In this document: positions 55,988 through 64,000 of the stretch, piece after piece | How the letters are laid out: every line of letters begins with the position of its first letter | Position numbering within the stretch: the stretch's first letter is position 1 | Assembly: GCA_016719295.1 (NCBI GenBank) | Contig: JADKAF010000001.1 | Location: 6,386,001 to 6,450,000 of the forward strand | DNA: 64,000 nucleotides | Origin: Planctomycetota bacterium | GTDB lineage: Bacteria > Planctomycetota > UBA1135 > JADKAF01 | Direction: 5' to 3' | Notes under the pieces: generated by a model | What the model saw: only the letters and a program-made list of their open reading frames with translations | Database searches by the model: none | Told to the model about the DNA's origin: nothing | Position numbers and translations under genes: made by a program

Positions 55988-58390
55988 TCAGCGAGGAGTG
56001 AGCACCAGGCGCACGCGCGCTGGTTCGCCGATCCGCACGTCCACGCGCTGCGGCGTCGAGGGGGCGAAGCCCTTCTTCGCCGCGCGCGCCGTCCAGGTCC
56101 CCGGGGAGCAGCCCCGAGCGACGAAGACGCCGCGCGGATCGGTCTGCTGGAAGGGTGCGAATGCCACCGTGGATCCTTCGGCGTTCTCGAGAAAGATCTG
56201 CGCGGAGGGGAGCGGCGTGCCCTCTGCATCGACGACCTCGACCTGCAGCGTGCTGCCGGGCCAGAGCTTGAAGTCGAGCTCGCGCGTCTCGCCGGGCAGG
56301 AGCCGCGTCCACGCGCTGCTCTCCTGGCCGTGCGTCGCGCGCACCGCGTACGCGACGGCGCGATACTCGCCGGCCGGCAACCCGCGCAGCTCGTACGCGC
56401 CGCTCTCGTCCGTCGCGCTCTTGCCGGCGAAGGCGACCCCGCCATCCGCGAGCCGCTCCTCGACGACGACGAGCGCGTTCGCGATCGGCTGCCCGTCGTC
56501 GAAGCGCACGTGCCCGCGGAACCCGAGCTCGCTCGTCGTGAGCACATGCTCGACCGGTGCGCGCGGATCGTGGCGCAGCGTGCCGCAGTAGAGCAGCGTG
56601 CGCCCTTCGTCGTTGGTCGCGTACGCGCGGAACTCGCCGGCCGGCGCTTCGCGCAGAACGAAGCTCCCGTCCTCGTCGCACCACGCCATCGGCCAGCCCT
56701 TCTCGATGTCGCCGTCGCCCTCGACGAAGGTCAGCGTCGCGAACGCATGGACCGCGCCGCGCGCGTCGCGCAGCACGCCGCGCAGCGCGTCGGGCGTCGG
56801 TGGGCCGCCGAGCACGGCGCGCGTCACGCGGCCGCTCTCCACGCGGACCTGGACGAAGTCGCGCGGGCGCGCGCGTTGATTCGGTATCCCGCCGAGATGG
56901 AGCAGCAGGTAGTGGCCAGATGGCAAGCCCGGCAGCGCGAACGCGCCATTGCCATCGCTGCTTGCCGAAGCGAAGAGCCCGCAGGGGTGCTGGCCCTCGA
57001 AGTCGAAGCGCGTGGCGATGACGAGGCTAGAAGCCCACGGTTCGCCGTTCGCGCGGCGCACCTCGCCTGCGATCGAGCCGCCCGCGCCGAGCGCGATCAC
57101 GAGCTCCGGCGTCGGCAGCCACGGCGCGTGATCGAACGACGCCGACCAGCCCGGCGCGTGCTCCGCATGCATGGCGCGGAGGATCTGTCGGCCGGTCGAG
57201 AGATGGGGAAGCTCGAAGCGCCCTTCGGCATCGGTGCGCGCGCCGCGGAGCCCGGGGGGCAATAAGCTCATGCTCGACGAGGTCTGCGGGACAGGCGCGT
57301 CGGCCTCGCTGAACACGTAGGCATCCACGAGGGGAGCTCCGGATTCGGCATCGACGACACGGCCGCGCACGGCGCTGCCGCGCTCGAGGAGGAACTCGAG
57401 CTTCTCGCGCGCCGGATCGAGCGCGATCTCCGCCGGCCGCGGCCACGAGATCTGGCGCTGCGCCGGTGCATAGCCCTCCGCTCGCACGCGCACCGAGAGC
57501 CGGCGCGCGTCCCGCGGCTCGATCGCGAAGAGGCCGTCCTCGAGCTCCGCGAAGTGCTTCTCCGGCGGTCGCACGTCGTCGTGATCGGCGAGATCGACCA
57601 GCGTGACGGTGCACGCCGAGAGCGGCTCGCGCGTCTCCGCGTCGAGGACGCGCCCGTAGAGGAGCGGCGGGGTCGCGGCCGCGTTCGGCTCCGGGGACGA
57701 AAGCGCGTTCGCTCGTGCCACGGCTTCTTCCGTGCGCCCGACGCGCGCGCCCTGCGCGAGCGCGCGCAACGAGAGCTCGTAGCGCCCGGGGGCGAAGAAC
57801 TCGCGCGCGCCGAGCGCATCGCGGAACACCGCGCGGCCGCGCCAGAGCTCCAACGCGAACGACTCCTCGGCGAAGCGCTCGAGCGCTGCGTGCGAGAGCT
57901 CGGCGAGCTCGACGCGCGCGGGCTCGGCGAGCACGAGCGCGCTCGTCGTTGGCGGCGTCGCGACTTCGACGAAGCTCTCCGGGAGCTCGAGCCCCGCGCG
58001 CGCGTCCGCCGCGCTGCGCTCGCTCCACGCGGCCGTGCGCTCGAAGCGCACGGCGACCGCGCCGCGCTCCAGGATCACCTGCAGGGCATCGCGTTCCTCA
58101 CCGCGGTTCCACGCGAAGTAGAGGCCGAGCACCGCACCGAGCAGCACGGCCGCGGCGAGCAGCATCCGCCGCGGCGCGGCGAAGCTCCGCCTCTCGTGCG
58201 ACGCGGCGCGCACTGCGCCGAGCTGCATCGCGCGCGCGGCGACGAGTGCCGCGACGCGCGCGCGAAACGCCGCGCTCGGCAACGCGGGCTGATAGGCACG
58301 CGTCAGCAGCGCCTTCAGGTTCGCCTCGAGGACCTGCGCCGAGCGGCTGCTCGAGGGCTCTTCCGGCAGCTCTTCATCGAGCGCGCTCAT
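55988..58390 (-). CDS. Single-pass membrane protein with carboxypeptidase-regulatory-like repeats; candidate anti-sigma factor
   Basis: 800 residues from ATG 58390. The first ~74 residues are soluble and helical, then one membrane helix (about 76-94, LLAAAVLLGAVLGLYFAW). The external part starts with a FecR-like strand region (about 100-220) and then several CarboxypepD_reg-type repeats: GRVLDAETREPLSACTVTL, GRVVDAESGAPLVDAYVF, DAEGRFELPHLSTG, RFDDGQPIANALVVVEE and EDGSFVLREAPAGEF. This is the topology of an anti-sigma factor with an external sensor. The start overlaps the ECF sigma stop (ATGA). No known anti-sigma domain (ZAS or FecR N-terminus with conserved residues) was recognised in the cytoplasmic part, so the role is an inference. 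Confidence 0.75.
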   Translation of the reverse strand: MSALDEELPEEPSSSRSAQVLEANLKALLTRAYQPALPSAAFRARVAALVAARAMQLGAVRAASHERRSFAAPRRMLLAAAVLLGAVLGLYFAWNRGEERDALQVILERGAVAVRFERTAAWSERSAADARAGLELPESFVEVATPPTTSALVLAEPARVELAELSHAALERFAEESFALELWRGRAVFRDALGAREFFAPGRYELSLRALAQGARVGRTEEAVARANALSSPEPNAAATPPLLYGRVLDAETREPLSACTVTLVDLADHDDVRPPEKHFAELEDGLFAIEPRDARRLSVRVRAEGYAPAQRQISWPRPAEIALDPAREKLEFLLERGSAVRGRVVDAESGAPLVDAYVFSEADAPVPQTSSSMSLLPPGLRGARTDAEGRFELPHLSTGRQILRAMHAEHAPGWSASFDHAPWLPTPELVIALGAGGSIAGEVRRANGEPWASSLVIATRFDFEGQHPCGLFASASSDGNGAFALPGLPSGHYLLLHLGGIPNQRARPRDFVQVRVESGRVTRAVLGGPPTPDALRGVLRDARGAVHAFATLTFVEGDGDIEKGWPMAWCDEDGSFVLREAPAGEFRAYATNDEGRTLLYCGTLRHDPRAPVEHVLTTSELGFRGHVRFDDGQPIANALVVVEERLADGGVAFAGKSATDESGAYELRGLPAGEYRAVAYAVRATHGQESSAWTRLLPGETRELDFKLWPGSTLQVEVVDAEGTPLPSAQIFLENAEGSTVAFAPFQQTDPRGVFVARGCSPGTWTARAAKKGFAPSTPQRVDVRIGEPARVRLVLTPR

Positions 58391-58998
58391 GCCCAGCCTC
58401 CGCGCTTCTTGGCCAGGAGCTCGAAGACGCGCGCGAATGCGACGCGCGCGCGATGCAGCATCGACTCCGCGGCCTTCTCGCTCTGGCCCGCCGCGGCGGC
58501 CATCTCGACGACGCTCTTCTCCTCGATGTACTTGCCGACCAACGCGCGGCGGTACTCGGGCGAGAGCGAGGAGAGCGTGGCACCCACGAGCTCACGCGTC
58601 TCGGCGCGCTCGAGCACCCACTCCGGCAGCGGCTCGCGCGCGACGTCGGCGAGGATGCGATCGATCTCGCCCTCGCTCTCCTCCAGCACGTCCGCGAGCA
58701 GGCGCGGCCGCTTCTTCCGCCGCGCGGCGCGGAGCTTGTTCCGCGCGATGCCGCAGAGCCAGGAGAAGAGCGAGCTCTCGCCCGCGTAGCCGGGCAGCTT
58801 CTCCAGCGCGACGAGGAAGCAGTCCTGCACGAGCTCCTCCGTCTGCCGCACGTCCGCGCCGAGCCGATGGTGGATGAACTCGTAGAGCGGATCCAGGTGC
58901 GTGCGCACGAGCTCCTCGGCCGCCGCGCGCTCCCCGGCGACGACGCGGTCGCGCAGCGCGAGATCGGGCGACGGAAGCGTGCGGACGGGAGAGCTCAT
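58387..58998 (-). CDS. ECF-type RNA polymerase sigma factor
   Basis: 203 residues from ATG 58998; the frame is open further upstream but not protein-like. Region 2: AAEELVRTHLDPLYEFIHHRL, QTEELVQDCFLVALEKLPGY, SLFSWLCGIARNKLRAARRKK. Region 4: ATLSSLSPEYRRALVGKYIEE, KSVVEMAAAAGQSEKAAESMLHR. The stop overlaps the start of the membrane protein gene by ATGA, so the sigma factor leads a three-gene operon with a likely membrane regulator and a TPR protein. It probably activates its own operon. Confidence 0.92.
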   Translation of the reverse strand: MSSPVRTLPSPDLALRDRVVAGERAAAEELVRTHLDPLYEFIHHRLGADVRQTEELVQDCFLVALEKLPGYAGESSLFSWLCGIARNKLRAARRKKRPRLLADVLEESEGEIDRILADVAREPLPEWVLERAETRELVGATLSSLSPEYRRALVGKYIEEKSVVEMAAAAGQSEKAAESMLHRARVAFARVFELLAKKRGGWA

Positions 58999-59090
58999 CG
59001 CGGGGTCGTGCCGGAGCTGCGGGCGATCCTTCGCGCCTTCTCGCATTTCCCCAAGGCACCGTCGGGGCGCCTTGGCTGTGCAATGGGGGG

Positions 59091-60311
59091 CTAGCGGCCG
59101 AGGACCGCCAGGGTCTCCACGTGCCAGGTCTGCGGGAAGAGGTCGAAGATCTCGACGCGATCCAGGTGGTAGCCGCCCTCGAGGAACCCCCGCAGGTCGC
59201 GGGCGAGGGTCGTCGGGTCGCAGGAGACGTAGCGGATCTCGCGGGGGCGGAACTCGAGCAGCGGCTCCACCGCCTCCTTCGCTCCGGTGCGCGGCGGGTC
59301 GAGCACCACGGCGTCCACGCGGCCGCTGCGTCGGCGCGAGAGCCACGAGCCGACTGCCGCGCGATCGAAGAAGACCCGCGAATCTCCGGCGGCGCGGGCG
59401 GCGCCGATGCCGTGGCGAAAGGCGATCGGGTTCTCCTCGACGGCGATCACGCGGTGGAATCGCGGAGCCATGACGCGCGCGAAGATCCCGACCCCGGCGT
59501 AGAGATCCCAAGCCTCCTCGCCCTCGAGACCCTGCACGACGGCCTCGACCAGCTTCGGCAGCAGCCCTGCGTGGCCCTGGAAGAACTCGTCCGGCCCGAC
59601 GTGGAAGCGCATGCCGCGGACCTCCGGCTCGAGCACGCGCCCGGGCAGGTCTCCGAGCGCGGGCTCGAACGAGCAGCCCTGCGCGTCGATCGCCGCTGCG
59701 ACTTCCTGCGGGAGGGCGCGCCGTTCGCCGGGCGCCAGCCCCTGGACGTAGGTTCGCAGCGCGCGCAGCCCGTCCTCCAGCGCGGGGGCCAGCACCGGGC
59801 AGTGCTCGAGGTCCTCCACGGCGTGCGAGCTCGCGCGACGGAACCCGACGGCGCCGCTCTTCGCGTTGATCGCGAAGCGCGCGCGCGTGCGCGTCCCGAG
59901 CTCGGGCCCCGAGTGCATCCGGAGCGGGCCCTTCCAGTCGATGCCGCCGAGGCGCCGCAGCGAGTCGAGCACGAAGGACTGCTTCGCCTCGAGCTGTGCC
60001 GGGTACTGCAGGTGCTGCAGCGTGCAGCCTCCGCAGCTCCCGAACACGGGGCAGGGCGGCGTGCGTCGCTGCGGAGAGGGCTCGACGATCTCGATCACCT
60101 CGGCGCGCGCGAAGTTCTTCTTGAGCTCGACGAGCTCCGCTCGCACGCGGTCGCCCGGCGCGGTGCCTGGCACGAAGACGACGAGCGAGCGCCCGTCGCC
60201 TCCGGGCTCGGTCCAGCGAGCCACGCCGTCGCCGCCGAAGGCCAGGCTCTCGATGCGGAGATCCAAGGTCGCCGCGTCGGGCGGCGGCTCATCCGTTCCG
60301 GGAACTTCCAT
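59091..60311 (-). CDS. rlmD: 23S rRNA (uracil-5-)-methyltransferase, RumA/RlmD family
   Basis: 406 residues. N-terminal TRAM-like domain (about 15-75), then the [4Fe-4S] cysteines Cys87, Cys93, Cys96 and Cys171 (CPVFGSCGGC ... CPVL). The SAM-binding core has DLYAGVGIFA near 270 and AVVLDPPRTGAKE near 335. The catalytic nucleophile is Cys364 in YVSCDPTTLARD, and the C-terminus has FPQTWHVE. All key residues of the uracil-C5 methyltransferases are present. The family includes RlmC, RlmD and TrmA; RlmD is chosen for the TRAM domain and the Fe-S cluster, but the exact target base is not proven. It is divergent from the PilZ gene, with 72 bases between starts. Confidence 0.93.
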   Translation of the reverse strand: MEVPGTDEPPPDAATLDLRIESLAFGGDGVARWTEPGGDGRSLVVFVPGTAPGDRVRAELVELKKNFARAEVIEIVEPSPQRRTPPCPVFGSCGGCTLQHLQYPAQLEAKQSFVLDSLRRLGGIDWKGPLRMHSGPELGTRTRARFAINAKSGAVGFRRASSHAVEDLEHCPVLAPALEDGLRALRTYVQGLAPGERRALPQEVAAAIDAQGCSFEPALGDLPGRVLEPEVRGMRFHVGPDEFFQGHAGLLPKLVEAVVQGLEGEEAWDLYAGVGIFARVMAPRFHRVIAVEENPIAFRHGIGAARAAGDSRVFFDRAAVGSWLSRRRSGRVDAVVLDPPRTGAKEAVEPLLEFRPREIRYVSCDPTTLARDLRGFLEGGYHLDRVEIFDLFPQTWHVETLAVLGR

Positions 60312-60383
60312 GCGCGCACTTTAGCCCGACGCGTGCCTCGGTCGATCGGACATTCAGGCCTCGATGCGCAGAGAGGTAGAGGC

Positions 60384-60719
60384 ATGAAGACCGAGCGGGA
60401 CCAACGCGGCGCGATCCGCGTCGAGCTGCGTCTGCCGGCGCGCCTCACCACCGAGACGGGCGAGCGGATCGACGCCGAGCTCCGGAACGTCAGCCTCTCC
60501 GGTGCCTTCTTCGCCTGCACCGCCAACGCCCGCGTGCGCTCGCGCCTCTGCGCCGAGTTCCAGACCTCCACGGAGGCCGAGCCCCTCGGCGCCGAGATGG
60601 AGGTCGTGCGCGTCACCGTCGAAGGCATCGGCTGCCGCTTCCTCGCGCTCGAGGCGCGGACCGCGGCGCGGCTGCGGGCGTTCCTATCGCATCAGGTACG
60701 GCGAGGGCTTGCGCGCTGA
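60384..60719 (+). CDS. Single-domain PilZ protein
   Basis: 111 residues from ATG 60384 with GAGG about seven bases upstream. The PilZ c-di-GMP site is visible as RGAIR (Arg8-x3-Arg12) and NVSLSGAFF (usual Asp/Asn-x-Ser-x-x-Gly, residues 35-40), and the strand pattern fits, with IGCRFLALE near the end. It should bind c-di-GMP and act as a small adaptor. Orientation is divergent from the methyltransferase gene. The frame stays open far upstream antisense to the methyltransferase, but that is a shadow. Confidence 0.85.
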   Translation: MKTERDQRGAIRVELRLPARLTTETGERIDAELRNVSLSGAFFACTANARVRSRLCAEFQTSTEAEPLGAEMEVVRVTVEGIGCRFLALEARTAARLRAFLSHQVRRGLAR

Positions 60720-60889
60720 GCTGCGCTCGCGCGTCGCGTTCCTCGCGACGTCACGCGGCGCTCCATCGAGAGAGTCCTCGGGGGCGATCGAGCGGACCTC
60801 GGCATAAGATGCGCGCCCTCCCGGCCCGCATCCCTCGACGGCGCCGAGGAGCCCTGCTCTGCTTCGCGGTCCTCCGTCCCGAGCGATCG

Positions 60890-63001
60890 ATGCGCCTCCT
60901 CACGATTCGCACTCTGTCTTGGTTGCTCGCCGCTGCGGCGTCGCCTCTCGGGAGCGCCGCTGCGCTGCCGCAGGGAGCGCCCCGCGCCGAGGAGCCGCTC
61001 GCCGCTCGCTACGCCTCGCGGCTCGCCGAGCTCGAGCGCGAGATCCGCGCGGCGTTGCCGCGGATCGAAGAGCCGCAGCGGGCGGCCCACGCGCGAGCGT
61101 GCGCGGCGGAGCGCGCCGCCGAGGAACGCGCGAAGCTCGCCGAGGCCGCGATGGGCGAGCTCGGCAAGGCGCAAGGACTGGTGGCGCACGCGCGCGACAA
61201 GTGGATCGGCGGAGCGGATCGCGCGATCGCCGAAGCGCGCGCGCGGCTCGCGAGTGCGACGAGCGACGCGGAGCGCAGGGCGGGCGAGCAGGCTTTGGCG
61301 AAGGCGCAGCTGGATCGCGCCGCGGGCGTCGCGGCGCTCGCGGAGCGCGAGGCGACGCTGCGCCTCGCGGAGCAGGAGCGGCCGCGCGTCGAAGCGGAGC
61401 AGAAAGCGGCCCTGGCCGCGCTCGAGCAGGCGCGCGCGCAGACGCTCGCCGCGATGCAGGGGCTCGGGCTCGAGACCTTCCTCGGCAGCGCTGCGCTCGA
61501 TGCGCGCCTCTCGGAGCTCGTCGCGCTGAAGGAAGCGACGCCGCCGAAGCTCGCCGCGTTCGCTTCTCGCGGCGCGGCGCAGCGCGAGCTCGTGGAGCAG
61601 ATGCTCGGTGATCGCGAGCTGCTCGTGCAGATGGCGGTCGCGGATGGCCCGAACGGCGCCGACTACGGCCGGGCGATGGAGATCTATCGCGACATCCAGC
61701 GCGCGAGCGCGAAGGCGCGCGAGGGTTACCTCCAACGCTTCGCGCTCGCGATCGCCCTCGAGCACGCCGTGCCGATCGCGCTGCGGAACGCGGAAGCGGC
61801 GAAGGACGCGCCGAAGCACGTCGATCCCGTGCGGCGCTATCTCCACTACGAGGCCGCGTCACTCGGCGGCGAGCTCGATCCCGCCTTCGAGCGCTTCAGC
61901 GTCTGGGAGTATCGCTTCGTCGTCTACGGCGAGGAGCCCGACGAGATCCTCGCGTGGGGGCGCGAGATGCTGCGCAGCTATCGCCCCGACCAAGTCGTGA
62001 ACCCGGACCAGCGCTGGCGCTACGTCGACTCCGTGCGCACCGACATCCGCTATGGCTCCGAGGACAACGTGCACGATGAGCCCGAGCTCCAGTTCTTTCA
62101 GAACATCCTGAAGAACGGCGGCGTCTGCGGGCGCCGCGCGTTCTACGGCCGCTTCCTGCTGCGCGCGTTCGGGATCCCGACCACGGCGCGTCCTCAGACC
62201 GGGCATGCGGCGCTCGTGCGTTGGACGCCGGCGGGCTGGGTCCCGTGTCTCGGCGCGGGCTGGGGCCAAGGGTGGACCCACACGCGCTACGGCAAGGACT
62301 TGGACTTCCTCGCGACGACGCAGGCGCGCGCCTGCGGCGCGGCCTACCTGCAAGTGAAGCGCGCGCAGTGGATCGGCGATGCGCTGGGCGAGCCGCGCGT
62401 CCACGGCTTCCTCGGCGGTCGCCCGGAGTTCTGGTACGGCATCTCGCTGTACGTGCAGCGCGCGCTGATCGAAGCCGCGCGGGCGAAGACGCAGGAGGCG
62501 ATCGGACAAGACATCGCCGAGGCCAACGAGACGAAGGAGAAGGTCGCGCAGGCACGCGTCACCCTTTCGTCTGTGGACCGCACCGTCGTCGTCGACGAGC
62601 GCGGCGTGATCACCATCCCGGCCGCGGCCACCGTCGCGCCGACGGCCAGCACGAAGAAGATCCTCTTCCTCGAGAGCAACCTGGGCGGGAAGCAGCTCCA
62701 CTACAACCGGAACGGCGAGCCGCAGGAGTTCGAGTACCGCCTCGAGGTGCCCGCGGCGGGAACCTACGCGTTGACCGCGCGCGTCGCGACGCCGAGCTGG
62801 CAGCAGCACCTGCTCCTCACGCTGAACGACGCGGCCACGCCGATCGAGATCCCGCTGCCGTTCACCGTGGGGCTTTGGGGCCAGACCGCGCCGGTCGAGG
62901 TCGAGCTCGTGCAAGGGGCGAACCGGCTGCGCTTCGCGCACGGCTCGACCGGCCAGCCGAAGGGCTTCAGCGTTCGGGACTTCACGCTGACTCCGCGCTA
63001 G
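60890..63001 (+). CDS. Secreted transglutaminase-like protein with coiled-coil N-terminus
   Basis: 703 residues from ATG 60890, which gives an immediate signal peptide (LLTIRTLSWLLAAAASPLGSAA); an in-frame ATG at 60809 adds 27 residues. An Ala/Glu/Arg-rich coiled coil covers about 35-215. The transglutaminase-like core lies at about 320-520, with the Cys in GGVCGRRAFYGRFLLRAFG near 412, the His in TGHAALVRW near 438, and GWVPCLGAGWGQGW after it. The C-terminal ~150 residues are a jelly-roll CBM-like module (LESNLGGKQLHYN, GTYALTARVATPSW). Proteins of this class often act as peptidases or crosslinkers of the cell envelope; substrate unknown. Confidence 0.85.
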   Translation: MRLLTIRTLSWLLAAAASPLGSAAALPQGAPRAEEPLAARYASRLAELEREIRAALPRIEEPQRAAHARACAAERAAEERAKLAEAAMGELGKAQGLVAHARDKWIGGADRAIAEARARLASATSDAERRAGEQALAKAQLDRAAGVAALAEREATLRLAEQERPRVEAEQKAALAALEQARAQTLAAMQGLGLETFLGSAALDARLSELVALKEATPPKLAAFASRGAAQRELVEQMLGDRELLVQMAVADGPNGADYGRAMEIYRDIQRASAKAREGYLQRFALAIALEHAVPIALRNAEAAKDAPKHVDPVRRYLHYEAASLGGELDPAFERFSVWEYRFVVYGEEPDEILAWGREMLRSYRPDQVVNPDQRWRYVDSVRTDIRYGSEDNVHDEPELQFFQNILKNGGVCGRRAFYGRFLLRAFGIPTTARPQTGHAALVRWTPAGWVPCLGAGWGQGWTHTRYGKDLDFLATTQARACGAAYLQVKRAQWIGDALGEPRVHGFLGGRPEFWYGISLYVQRALIEAARAKTQEAIGQDIAEANETKEKVAQARVTLSSVDRTVVVDERGVITIPAAATVAPTASTKKILFLESNLGGKQLHYNRNGEPQEFEYRLEVPAAGTYALTARVATPSWQQHLLLTLNDAATPIEIPLPFTVGLWGQTAPVEVELVQGANRLRFAHGSTGQPKGFSVRDFTLTPR

Positions 63002-63022
63002 CGGGGAGTATGCTCTCGCCCC

Positions 63023-64000
63023 ATGTCCACCCGTCTCGAGCGGCGCATCGGGCGCCTGCGCCGGAAGCTCGTCCTCGCCCTCGGCGTGCGCGTAGCTTCG
63101 GTCGCCTTGCTCTGCGGGGGAGCGCTCCTCGGCGCGCTCGCGCTCTGGCTCCGCTCGTACGGGGAGCTGGAGGAGCGCTGGCTCTACGTCGGCGCCGCGC
63201 TGCTCGCACTCGCCGCGCTCGTCGCGGGAGCGTGGGCAGCGCGCCGGGCGCCGTCGCGTGAGACGCTCGCCGCGTGGCTCGAGTTGCGCAGCGCGAGCGG
63301 GGGGGCCGTGCTGAGCGCGTGCGCGTTCGGCGAGGAGCTCGCGGACGAAGCGAGCGCGCGTCGGACCGCGGCAGTGGAGGACGGGCTCTACTTCGCGTGG
63401 GGTGGCAGCGCGGCGCGCGCCGCGCTCGGGATCGCGCTGCTCGCCGCCGGCGCGCTGTGGCCGCTGAGCTGGAGCGCGGTGCGCACGCCGGAGGCGTTGC
63501 TCGCGGAGCTCGTGGCGCGCGCGGCCGAGCGCTTCGCGCAGCTCGAGGGGAACGCGACGCTGCCGGCCGGGGAGCGCGAGGCCCTGCAGCAGCGCTTGCG
63601 CGAGCTCGCCGAACGAGCGCTCGCGGACGCGGATCCCGCGGCGCTGCTGCGCGCGCTCGATGATCTGGAGGAACGTCTCGCGCAGCATGCGGAGCGCGCT
63701 CGCGCGGCGGCGGAGCGCGCGCTGGCGGAAGCGCGGCCGGAGCAGGATGCCGCATTGCCCGAGGAGCTGCGTTCGCTCGCCGAACGCGCGCTCGAGCAGG
63801 CGCGCACCGAGGCCGGTGCTCGCGCTCTCGCGGAGGCGCTCGAGCGCGCGCGAGAGCTGAGCGAAGCGGGCACTCCGGAGCAGCGCGGAGCTGCCGCCGC
63901 GCTCGCCGAGCGCTTGGCCGAGCAGGCGCGCGAGGCCGCGATCCCCGGCGCGGGTGAGCTCGCGCAAGGCGCGCTCCTCACGCCGGACCAGGATGCGCCG
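63023..64000 (+). CDS. Membrane protein with long Ala-rich coiled coil (3' end outside window)
   Basis: Frame open from ATG 63023 to the window end (326 codons visible). Two close membrane helices lie at about 17-42 and 53-72, a third at about 132-150, with a short loop between the first pair. The rest is a highly charged Ala/Glu/Arg coiled coil. The gap to the transglutaminase-like gene is 21 bases on the same strand, so co-transcription is likely. The topology loosely recalls DUF4175-type proteins, but that is only an impression. Function unknown; the missing 3' end may be informative. Confidence 0.75.
   Translation, partial: MSTRLERRIGRLRRKLVLALGVRVASVALLCGGALLGALALWLRSYGELEERWLYVGAALLALAALVAGAWAARRAPSRETLAAWLELRSASGGAVLSACAFGEELADEASARRTAAVEDGLYFAWGGSAARAALGIALLAAGALWPLSWSAVRTPEALLAELVARAAERFAQLEGNATLPAGEREALQQRLRELAERALADADPAALLRALDDLEERLAQHAERARAAAERALAEARPEQDAALPEELRSLAERALEQARTEAGARALAEALERARELSEAGTPEQRGAAAALAERLAEQAREAAIPGAGELAQGALLTPDQDAP

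Overview
The window is a visibly GC-rich bacterial chromosome segment that most resembles Planctomycetota, probably a lineage near the Poly30/Saltatorellus-type clade. This is judged from gene content, not from a marker gene. Diagnostic content is one DUF1501 protein and one PSCyt1/DUF1549/DUF1553 cytochrome-type protein, ECF sigma factors paired with Hanks-type kinases, very large secreted modular proteins (PKD, LamG, Kelch, lamin-tail) and a recurring roughly 120-residue carboxy-terminal domain on many of those secreted proteins. No rRNA, tRNA, CRISPR array or insertion sequence was seen.

Layout. 1-14.3 kb: end of a secreted protein, a small unknown protein, a 1,556-residue kinase/ATPase/TPR/GAF/sigma-54 activator translationally coupled to a secreted propeller-like protein, then an ECF sigma-Hanks kinase pair and a secreted protein. 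14.3-18 kb: a small accessory region in which three direct copies of the 3' end of a phosphodiester-glycosidase gene bracket a FitA/VapB-VapC toxin-antitoxin pair and a lipoprotein, both visibly less GC-rich than their surroundings. 18-31.4 kb: a long minus-strand run of secreted proteins with one Hanks kinase, interrupted by a 74-bp perfect palindrome. 31.7-41.7 kb: an unusual two-HTH protein with a sigma-region-4-like N-terminus, a HEAT/VWA-like pair, a double-LamG protein and a gingipain-type C25 peptidase. 42.4-49.1 kb: an exported thiol-dioxygenase-like cupin divergent from an NRAMP-related transporter lacking the usual metal-binding residues, a small zinc-ribbon membrane protein, and a PSCyt1/DUF1553 gene whose end is frameshifted in a GC run. 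49.4-55 kb: ECF sigma, sensor histidine kinase and NtrC-type regulator in one operon, plus a DUF3592 protein. 55-59 kb: a second ECF operon coding sigma factor, a single-pass membrane protein with carboxypeptidase-regulatory-like repeats (candidate anti-sigma) and a TPR protein. 59-64 kb: an RlmD-type rRNA methyltransferase, a PilZ protein, a transglutaminase-like secreted protein and a membrane protein cut by the window end.

Functionally the window is dominated by envelope and secreted proteins plus the signalling that could control them: three ECF sigma factors, two Hanks kinases, one degenerate kinase-sigma-54 fusion, and one two-component sigma-54 system. The most unusual items are the repeat-bracketed cargo island, the lysine-less kinase domain fused to an intact sigma-54 activator, the shared surface-protein domain (C-terminal in eight proteins, N-terminal in one), and the sigma-4-like DNA-binding protein.
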